Position numbers and translations under genes: made by a program. The notes beneath the pieces were generated by a model. It was not told the DNA's origin and searched no databases. It saw only the letters and a program-made list of their open reading frames with translations. A stretch of DNA of 64,000 bases from positions 186,001 to 250,000 of the forward strand of contig JAXBDG010000002.1 in the NCBI GenBank assembly GCA_036320915.1, in the 5' to 3' direction. This DNA is from Linnemannia elongata (taxonomy: Eukaryota; Mortierellomycota; Mortierellomycetes; Mortierellales; Mortierellaceae). Shown here one piece after another: positions 10,772 to 20,005 of the stretch. How positions within the stretch are numbered: the stretch's first letter is position 1; the number at the start of each line of letters is the position of its first letter.

Positions 10772-12939
10772 AGAAAAATGTCAGGATCTTTGGTAAAAGC
10801 GAAACAACATCCTTTTATTGCAATGTTTGCATATAGAGGTAAACCTCGCTCCGACTTTCATCTAACAATCCTCTTAATGCATTGTTGTTTGAGTTCCAGC
10901 GACTCCTTTGCATTCCCCATCCTTTCCTCACTCTCCTTACCCTTTCCACCTTCCTTTACTATTCCACTTTCCCCCTTCTCCACTTGCTACTCTCCCCATT
11001 GCCCTTTCCTCGTGTTATTGCTTCGCACTCCCTCAACCTACATCTATCACAGAGGCACAGGGAAGAAATAAATCGACATCGTAAAAACTTCATCTTCGCT
11101 AACATGTACCTTTACTAACCCAAAGAATATTCCCTCATCGTCAATTGTGATGACGGTCCCAGTTTTCTTGAAGGCACACATTCCCTACTTGCGTTACCAG
11201 TTATAGGGCCTTGGTATAACATGCTGAAAAGTTAAAGATACTCACAGGACAGACGTATAATAAAACGATCAACTTTTTCTCTTGTAGCAAAACCCCTTTG
11301 TTCAAAAACGTAAGATATAAAGTGCCTCCATGTTTATTAAGATCATATTCTCTTCTCTTTAAAGAGGCACGCATTTTTTGATAGACAAGTAGCTCCATTA
11401 TGCCCAGGCAATCCACAAACCGAGCAGAGGGAAGGTAGTTTTATCACTGCAATTTCTCCATCGGGTTCATTACTCCACCGGGCTCATTACTCCATCTCCA
11501 TTTGTTAGACCCACTGAATGGCATTTTCCCCTTGTTCTGTCGCTTGGCGAAGCCATTGCGTACTAAGGATCGGCGGCGCCAAGAGAGAGAGCAATAGGGG
11601 TGATGATGGAATAAGCAAGGAACAATATGTGTCATAGGAGGAAGGAAGCAAGTGAGGAACAAAGAAAAAGAGGTTTTTCGCCAAGTACAATGAGCTAAAT
11701 GGAGGATTGCTGTTGTTTTCATTGTAATCGCTGCTATTTTTTTTTTTTTTTTTTGAATGAGAATAATGGCCCGCTGGGACTGGAAATTCTACATCCCGAT
11801 GATCTGAGTAAAAAAAAATTGTTTCGGCGGAAAGGTTTCTTGGGCTCATTTAGCGGAGTTTTTGGGTGCAACGACACTGTATTTTATGCGCACATCATTT
11901 TTTGCCCCTTTTTTTAAAAAAAATCAGTTTCTTCCAAGGACACATTGTTCAGTACTTCTCATTCTGTCGCTGTACCAGTCGTATGAGGATAATAGATCTA
12001 AAACAGTCTCGTCACCAGAAGTAGCCTTTCATATCCTATGCCTAGTCAATCAAATTCACATCCTAGGATCCTCTAGACAAACCAACGCCTCAACCTGGTG
12101 CTTACAAACACATATGAATGCTCGCAGTTTGTGCCTAGCATGCTTTTTAAGCTCGTTGTAGTATTACGTTTTTTTAAACACATTTACACCGTACTCTTCC
12201 ACATCCCCTTGGTCACGTATTCATCTATCCGCTTCTTCCTTCTTTTCCTCTCGTTCTCTCTTGTTCACTAGTGCACTCTTCTTCCTCTTCTTCTTCTTAC
12301 CTCTTTTTTTCTTCTCTCTTGCACACTTGTTCAGTCGCTTGTTCTCTGGTGCTCACTTATGATTTTCAAAACATGACACAAGGTTCTGCGCTGAAGGGTT
12401 TCTTACACACTTTACCTTCATCAACAATGGCACATTCACAATGGCACCTACTTCTCACCCTCACTTAGTCTCCACCCTCTGTTCCATGGCACCTAAAAAA
12501 CCTCCTTTGTAATAATAAACAGCATTTCTTCTTGCTTGTCGATCTTGCCTCTTCTTTTCCTTGTCTCTTCGTCTCGCCACTATTCCTTACTCCTCCTGTT
12601 ATTCGCTTTACGTTTTATTATTAATAGTGTAGAAGACTGAGAGCTACCTATCCTAGTGAAGTAGAATGTGAATGTACAGTGACACGTAGAGAATAAAGGT
12701 AATAATGTCAAATGTGGATTGTGGAGTCTATGAAAGGCAACGGTGCAGGTAGTGTTCGTTTGTTATGTAAAAGAACAGTTTTAAAACATAACATCACCAA
12801 AAAAACGCACAATACTCTGTCTAACACATATCAAGGGTGAGATAGTTACTCTTGTAACTAGAGACAATGTGTACATGTAACAAAGCCGTACTATGGATGT
12901 CTCGAATCAAAAAAGGATGTCACCGATATCCAACCATGC

Positions 12940-13040
12940 AAAAAAAAAAAAGAGAAACTATGAAGGATTGAACGTGGGATCTAAAAATATAACAATATGC
13001 GTCCGCTGCACCAACTCTGCTACGAAAAGGCACTTCAACA
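12940..13040 (-). ncRNA. tRNA-like Pol III unit (SINE-head-like or tRNA relic)
   Basis: On the minus strand, TAGCAGAGTTGG (13022-13011) fits the A-box consensus and GTTCAATCC (12973-12965) fits the B-box. They are 37 nt apart, a normal internal-promoter spacing, and a 12-T run follows (12951-12940) as a possible Pol III terminator. The acceptor and T-stem do not pair, so this is not a working tRNA. It may be a SINE head or a degenerate tRNA carried inside the inverted-repeat element. Transcription is inferred, not shown. Confidence 0.4.
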
Positions 13041-13193
13041 CGTCAACAACAGCTAATTCAGCATATTTAAAGCCTAGATAGTGAAACTATTGTTAAAGAA
13101 TGAATCAGATGATACTTGCAATAGACGTGCACTTAGGGATTTTTCAAGTGATTTGACACCATAAAAAAAACCAAAAAAGACCGAAAAAGATTT

Positions 13194-13312
13194 TGAAAAA
13201 TTTACACGGTGTAGAATCCGGGGACTGTACAAAACATATGAAATGGATTTTTACAGCCCCCGACGGGCTGTAAATCGGAGTGTACGGCATAGGACTGCTA
13301 GAAGTATAATCC
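13194..13312 (-). repeat. Right terminal inverted repeat
   Basis: On the minus strand it starts GGATTATACTT and follows the left arm position by position. The outer ~12 bp after the first 11 are the most divergent; the palindrome here is cleaner (TTTACAGCC/GGCTGTAAA). It ends 66 bp from the stop codon of the SMG-like gene. Confidence 0.85.
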
Positions 13313-13377
13313 TTTTTTTTTTTTTTTTTTTTTCATTTCAAATACAGTGGTGATGGCAGCAAAGGTAAAAGGCGAAC

Positions 13378-16300
13378 CTAGATAGCATGATGCTTCCAGG
13401 CATGAATATTACTGACAGGGATGTCAAACCACCCAGCATAATACACCAGATCCGGGTCCTCTGTCAGAAGAATGAACTGGTCCTCAGGGATCCGATGGGC
13501 CACTTCTCGTTTCCGGAGCATGAACAGACAAGCGCCCAGGATCGGCCGCCACACCCTTGGCACATTCATCACATTCCGTACCTCGACCTCGTTCTCACTC
13601 TCGAGTTGTTGTTGCTTGGCAGGGGTATCGTTGGCATCTTCGGGTTGTTGTTTGTTGGTCGCCGTGGTCTTGATGTCCGAATCTATCATGATGGCATCAC
13701 CATCGCCGTTCTCCTGCTTTTCCTGTCCGTTGGTCTCCTCCTTCTCATTCAAGTCGCCTTCGCCCTTGCCGTTCGCACCAACAAGCTCAAGCCCCTGTTG
13801 CTCCTTCTCCAGCTCCTCCTCAACCAAATATGGCACAGCCTCACTCCACCGTCCAAGACTATCCCTCACATTCTGCCCCACTAATAACGGTTCCGTTCGC
13901 CCCCACCTAACTATATTCAGCCAATCGTCCAGGAACCGAATCGCCTCTCTCGTCTTTTGGTTCTCCTTGTCCTGTCCCTTCTTTGCCTGATCCAGTCGGT
14001 CAATGACATCCAGTGGCACAATTAACAGACACTGCCGGTGATCCAACAACGTCTTGATCTCGTTCAGATTCCAGACCAGAACCGACATGTCCACAACACA
14101 GGTGTATCGTGGAGGGCCCTGATACTTGCTATTGCTCGAGTTGGTGTAGAGTTGGTTGTTGTTACTATTGTTGTTGTTGTTGTTGTTGTTGGGTCGACTT
14201 GGTCTGGATTGCGGAGACTGAGCACCACCCATCCTACCGCCGCCGCTGATTGTTCGCTCTTTCCGTTCCCGTTGAAAGTGATCCGTCACGCGTGTTTGGC
14301 CAGTGGGAGGAAGCTTGATCATGGATGGAAGCATGGTGATCGGGATTTTGTTTGTGTTCTCCCGTCGTCCGCCACCGTTGCTGTTGCTGCTGTTGTTCTT
14401 GAGAAACTGGATACCGTCGCCACCACGTCCAGGTTGTGCAATCCTCCGTCCTGTTTCCTCGAGCCCCTTTTGAAGCGTTGTGACCTGATCCTGAAGCCAA
14501 TGAGACGCCAACATCTTTGATCCCTTTTCTCTCAACAAACGCTAAAATTCAAAACGACAACGACGCACAGTTAGCCTCTTGAACATCAAACATTGAAAGC
14601 CGCCAAAAGTAATAAAGACAAATGACATACCTTGTCGTCAGCATCTAGGACACGGTACTGCGAAGGCCTGCTCGTATCTGGATCCGAAGAGTCCGCAGCG
14701 GCACCGACAGGCTCAAAGGACATCTCGATAACAGTCCCCCGAATACCTTCGCTCGCCTGAATGACCTTAGCCGCAAAGAGCAACAGCCGATTGAATCGCG
14801 TCTCGTCCAAATTCTCTGGCGTGTCCATACACGGCGCCAACTGCAAGTGAAAACGGCGAAATGGCATGAGTCCATAAAAATCTCCTCGATCCTGCTGCAG
14901 CAGACAAAGCGCCCTCTGTGAAGCATCGTCGACATTGGGCTCGTCCGCATACTGTTCGCGAGCCATGTTGAGAATGTTGACAAAAGATCGAAAAAAAGTC
15001 ACCGCTGCGGATTTGAGTGACAAGTCGGAGGACCCTGATGTGTTCGGTACACCAGCCCACTTCTCTTCCAGTCGGATCATTCCCCAAATCTGGTCCCAGT
15101 ACGACATCCAAAACTCTATCAGGCAATGAACAGGCGCCATCAACTCCTGGTCCAGCCTAGGAAACGACGCCGCAGACTTGCCCTTTTTGCGATCTCCCAT
15201 GTAGCTCAGCACGAGCAATTGGCGATCCATCAACACTGTCGCTACTCGTAAGAGATAAATGAGTCCTGCTCTCTGCGCCTGCTTCAGTCCCATAGAGCCC
15301 TCCTTGGTCGTGGATTCTGTCGGAAAGGAAGAGAGTGTCGTCCTGGCATGAAGGTCATAGACAATAAAAACAATCGACGCCACAATCTTTTGCGCCGAGC
15401 TCTCAAATCCTCTACTCGCCAGCCTATTCGACAGCTTTTGACACAGTGCGTCCAGAAGAGTCGAGTCGTAAAATGTCACACTATGAAAATGGAAAAAAAA
15501 CCCCGCGTTAGTCTTGGGACCTGGGCGTACTTTGTTCCATAAATGCTCTCGAGCCAGAGAGAAAAAAAAATTGGCGCATTGGATAAAAAGTAGTACCTGC
15601 GGAGGTTCGGCGCAAATAGGTCCATTTGTATCTTGATGAGCAGAACGCTCAGGTCGCACCGTGCCAGTGCCAACTGCTGCGCCAAATTTGGCTCGTTCTC
15701 AATCGACTCGTCTCCGTCCTCTTCATCGTCATCCAGACTCATCGCCATCGCTCCTTTGGAGTCATCTGCGTTCGGGCAAATCGAAGCGAGTAGATCCTTG
15801 AATCGATTCTGGTACCGAGAAAAGAACACCTTGAGATTGTCTCGCACAACCACTGAAGGTGACTTTGCGCCCAGACTATATGTTGTAATAAACGGTCGTA
15901 TCGCTCACAGTTAGTTTGCTGGTCCGTTTTGTCCTTGCTGCTGTCGACACTGAGGTCGACAGACAATCGTTCGAGAATGTATTGGACACTCACCTCAGGC
16001 AGTACCAATACAGAGCATCAATATCGTCGCTGGCGTAGGATGAGAGAATGGCGAGTTGACCATAGGGTTTCCCGCTGTCAGGGAATACACGAATGGCTCG
16101 TTGATAGAATTTGAAGGCCGCCTGCCAATCCGAAGCCGATGGTCTTGGCTGGGTCGACTTTGCGGTTCCTTCGCCTGTTGCGTTGGATGTAGCCTCAACG
16201 GCCTGTGTCTCTAACCGAATGTTGGTCCTGTATCGTGCCAAGTCTCCTAGATAGATAAAGCACTTTTGGATACAGCTCGCCAGTGACTCTTTCGGGTAGG

Positions 16301-17950
16301 CAGGGGTCAGCGAGATCGCTGTTGACGATTCCTCCTTCTTAGACTGTTGTCGATTACGTCCATTCCTGCTACGCGGTTGCTGCTGCTGCTGCTGTTGTTG
16401 TTGGCTTTGTTGTTGCTGGGAAAATCGACTCGTTTCGGACGGTTTATTCCTGCTGGGTGTTCCTGAATCCGCTTGCAAAACCTCGACAGCAATATTGCCG
16501 AGGTCAAGATTGTGTTCACTGCGCAGAGCCATGATCATCTCATGATAGAATCCAGTTCCCTTATCCAGCAGTTTACTGAGTTCATCCATGACTTCTTGAC
16601 GCCGAGAACTGTTCCTCTCGAGCTAGTAGACATGAAGAAAGAATATTTAGGACTGAGGTTAGTCAATGAGGGAATGCTGACAAAACAGGCACTTGCATGC
16701 TTCGCATCTTTGTATCTTTCGGCGAAAAAAAGGCAATAGAGCCCTGGATTGTGGTATTGTTGTTCTGAGCATAAGGTCATCTGAACGATAGTGTTTCTCC
16801 ATTGCTCCAGTGGTTAGTGTGCGCCCGCTTTGCCTTTTTTTTTCTTTCTTATCTTTTGTTTTGCTCTCACGCATCCCTCGAGTACGCGTGTGTGCTCTCA
16901 GACTTTTTTGTTCCAATGCCTCATTCGCTCACACGCTGTTTCTGTCTTCTCTGTCTACTTCTTCACATTCACACACTCACACAACATACCTTTCTCAGTT
17001 CCGCTCGGAGCTCTTCGACAGGCGCATAAAAAACATATCGCCACAGTCGGTCGTCAACTGATTTCTCAACTGCGGCAACTAGATCCTCGAGTAGTACAGA
17101 CTCATAAACATCCTTCAGACTAAATCGAAAAAGAGTCAACATAAAAAAATAAATGACCACGAGAGAGTCAAAGCGTACGCTTTCAGTTAGTTACTACACA
17201 AGTGTACAACCTAACAGCATGCATTTTTCATGGCCTTGTTTGCATATGTACTGAAACCCCCAAAGCGCGGCATTTGTTGGAAACCCACTTTAATGTACCC
17301 TGTTCCGTCCCCAACCAGTTCCCTTCTCATCAACCCTCGTGCCCCTTTTTAATTCGATAATTTCCCTTTACCTGTCGCGCAAGAAGGAGAGTTCCTCGTG
17401 GCCAGATCGAAAATGATCAGAGGAGGGAATCTGGAAGCCCTGCTCTTCCGGCGGTGTCTGCTGCTGCTGACGACCGCCGCCACCGCCAGATCGTCGTGAA
17501 GTTGTGGATGAGACCGAATTTTGGCGCCGCTGGCCGTGATGGGAAGTCGTGGAAGAGGTATCGGACAGATTGAAGCGGCGGTGGTCATTGACGGGAGAGG
17601 AAGGGTGAGAAGTAGAGTTGCTGGATCGATAGCCGACCTTGCTGGCCTCTACATGTTGTTGGATTGTTTGTTCAAGTAAGGATGCATCTCTATCGCATGA
17701 GAAGAGAGATGGTGAGACGGAGTTGGTAAGTAGGTTGGGGTGGTAAACTCGGCTATGTCGAGTTCTGCCTGTGTCGACTGTTATGTACTCTTTCCTGGTC
17801 GTAGTCGTTTCCTTTGTCGTTATTTTGTGTTGCTTTTCGATTTCCTGTAGGTGTTGAACAGGAGAGCAAGAGGGTCATGGCTTACAAGTATAGTTGTCGC
17901 ACAGTCTGGATGTGATTTTCAGGAGAGAGTGGGTTGGTAGAACTTGACAT
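13378..17950 (-). CDS. EST1/SMG5-SMG6 family protein with C-terminal PIN domain
   Basis: Minus-strand exons: (17950-17886), 17844-17372, 17119-16990, 16622-15994, 15875-15597, 15480-14631 and 14541-13378, about 1,196 residues. The N-terminus carries the EST1-like start (VRQLYL, then EIEKQH), a Ser/Arg/Gly/Gln-rich linker, and the 14-3-3-like/TPR region (DSLKDVYESVLLEDLVAAVE, FKFYQRAIRVFPDSGKPYGQ). The next exon has SPSVVVRDNLKVFFSRYQNR. The last ~245 residues form a PIN domain (YTCVVDMSVLVW, VIDRLDQAKKGQ, LTEDPDLVYYAGWFDIPV) with an acidic Glu/Asn/Gln insertion. Proteins of this family act in nonsense-mediated mRNA decay, binding phosphorylated UPF1. VIDRLDQAKK with REAIRFLDDWL recalls SMG5, but Asp residues at three catalytic-like positions also allow SMG6. 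The first exon is uncertain: its GTAAGC...CTACAG intron would be only 41 nt and leaves a one-base phase conflict. Confidence 0.85.
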
Positions 17951-18502
17951 CCTCTATGGCCATGTTACAGCTGAATGCAACAGAAGCAGAGAACAGAGAA
18001 CAGAGAAAGGCGGGGAGAAGGGTGAAAAAAAGAGAAGGAAAAAGAAGGAATTCGATTCTGAGGAGAATGTGTTCCTTGGCGCTACTGTCTCCTGCTTGTC
18101 GATGGTGGCTATTGCTGTTGTTTGAGTGGAAGGGTGTGGTTGGTTGATGGTTGTTTTGATTCTGGTGGCAAAAAAAAAAAAAAAAAAAAAAAAAAAGAAA
18201 AGTCGATGAATAAAAGAGCGCCTGTGTATGAGTATAAGTTGTGTGTCTGAGAGGAAAGAAGAAAGAAGGGCGCGTTTGCCTCAGCCAGGCAGTGCTCAAA
18301 TACCTCCCTGGAATCCAATCCCATGGCCCTGTCTCGCTCTAAGCCTCTCCTTTTAGGACCAAAGTGATGGGATCACTCTCACCTCACTTCCTTGTTCCCT
18401 TTGTTCCTTTTCCTCTCCCCCTTTTACCGTCATCACGCAACTCACCTAAAACGCTGTTCTCACTCTCACCCCTCTCCTTCGTCACTCACAACCGCCAACG
18501 CC
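17951..18502. other. Divergent promoter region, SMG-like gene and SPC2
   Basis: About 550 bp separate the two start codons. It contains an A run of about 25 nt near 18172-18196, a purine-rich stretch on the plus strand next to the SMG-like gene, and a CT-rich stretch just before SPC2. No coding signal seen. Confidence 0.6.
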
Positions 18503-19595
18503 ATGACCACTGAGACCCAGCGTACGAACTTGGACTTTCACAGACAAAACTCACTACACATTGTTGCCTCTTGTTCACACAGACTCGCATTAACTCACAC
18601 TTAAACCCACGCACTACTGTCGAAACCTTCTCTTTAGCTCGCGCCATCAAGGTCGACAAGTCCAGCCTGCTCGACCTCAAGAGCGCCTGTGACGACGCCC
18701 TCAAAGAGGTACCCATCACCTTTCGTTCTCGCTCTCACCGCCCTCGACCTCTTATTGGCACAGTATCTGTTCCCTACAAGGACTAACACGTTTCATGCTT
18801 GACACTTAACAACAATTAGTACCTCGAGACCAAGGGAGGATACAAGCAGAGCCACAAGCATACAGATATCAAGCTGGTTCTTGGTTATCTCGGCTGTGCC
18901 TTTGCCGCTGCTGGATCCTACTACGGATATATCCACCCCTTCGAGCTGCCCGCCACAAAGTTCTGGACTGGTGTCAGCGTCGTCCTGTAAATACCATTGT
19001 CAATTTCTGAGATTTCTGGATGCTATTGGCGACCCTGAGGTGATTGACCCCCTTGAATACGTGGCACCCATTTTGTAGAGCCTACTAACCAATTGATATA
19101 TTCTTTGACAAACCATGATAGGTACTACCTGTTCAATGTGTTGATGATGGCGTACGCGTACCTCGTTGAGAAGGATACCATCTTTACAGGATACAAGTCC
19201 ACTCCTGTACGTTCCATTCGTTCCCTCATGCAGACCTCGATGGACAGGTTTCCACGCCCTCTTTTCTTCTCGGACTATCGACAAACAAAACCTAACCTCA
19301 TCCCATTCACCTTCATTATCCCCTTTAGCACGGCACGCAGACAATCAGTATTGGATCCTCGGTCAAGAGCTACAACCCTTACTACGACATTGACCTTCAC
19401 ATGAACATGTCCGCATCATCGACATCATCGACAGGATCGTCCAAGACCACCGTCAGGGGAAAGAAATCGACCCACCAGCAATTCTCCACCGCCTTCCAGT
19501 ACTGGTTTGACGAAGACGGTGTTCTGGCCCAGGAGCAGTTCGAGGCCGATATTGTCAAATTCTTGGCCAACACCGAAGCCACCCACATTGAGTAG
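18503..19595 (+). CDS. SPC2: Signal peptidase complex subunit 2
   Basis: Exons 18503-18521, 18638-18708, 18820-18986, 19122-19206 and 19329-19595 give about 202 residues. Recognisable SPC25/SPCS2 blocks are KVDKSSLLDLKSACDDALKEYL, SHKHTDIKLVLGYLGCAFA, SYYGYIHPFELPATKFW and FNVLMMAYAYLVEKDTIF. Two hydrophobic segments (around residues 50-70 and 80-103) match the hairpin that holds this subunit in the ER membrane. SPC2 is a non-catalytic subunit of the signal peptidase complex and links it to the translocon. The C-terminus has an Ser/Thr/Lys insertion before the conserved QYWFDEDG end. The first exon is only 19 nt. Its join to exon 2 was chosen because TCTCTTTAG is the best acceptor and gives a compatible phase, so the exact first few residues are less certain. 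Confidence 0.9.
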
Positions 19596-20005
19596 AAGGA
19601 ACAATGAATACTGAAAACGATGACAATGTAGTATTTTCCCTTCAACACGTCGAATAATATTTTAGCATTTGATCTACTCCTGTTCAACTCATTATTGGCA
19701 CTGGCGTGGCAGCGTTCGTTTGGTTCTGGCCATTTTTTGACCTTTGTGACTGTTTATGGTGCTTTCAAAACGGCACACGCGTTCAATCAGAAGCCGTCAC
19801 AAGGGTGCGCATTTTTCTCGTTGCGCGTTAAGCACTCCTTCTAGCCAAGTATTTGTCGTTTCACTCTTTTCATTCATACCTTTCGCCCATCTCTTCTCGA
19901 CCATAACCATACTTCACACCACCTTAACCCTCCGACCCTGACGACACAGAGGCTCCGCACAGCACACATAAATCGTACCAAAAACATCAAAGGAATACAA
20001 CCAAT
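19596..20005. other. Intergenic region, SPC2 to PSMD5
   Basis: About 410 bp holding the 3' flank of SPC2 and the promoter and leader of PSMD5. No repeat, RNA gene or coding signal was recognised. Confidence 0.5.

Larger units (their letters stand above)
10653..13312. mobile_element. 2.66-kb terminal-inverted-repeat element without a transposase
   Basis: Two ~119-bp arms (10653-10771 and 13194-13312) are inverted copies that align without gaps with about 18 mismatches counted by eye; the inner ~60 bp are nearly identical. Outside both arms the same strand carries a T run (about 16 T before 10653, about 21 T after 13312). This would fit insertion into poly(T) with T-only target duplication. 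Each arm contains a subterminal palindrome (TTTACAG...CTGTAAA). The interior has no frame longer than ~115 codons and none resembling a transposase. It does contain a tRNA-like Pol III promoter (listed separately). The element separates the 3' ends of two convergent genes, which would otherwise be about 130 bp apart. It is best read as a non-autonomous DNA transposon; superfamily unassigned. Confidence 0.75.

Noticed and set aside
11505..11849. 114-codon minus-strand frame inside the inverted-repeat element as a possible transposase fragment
   Set aside because: It contains a Lys run from a homopolymer and shows no DDE/D or zinc-finger motif.
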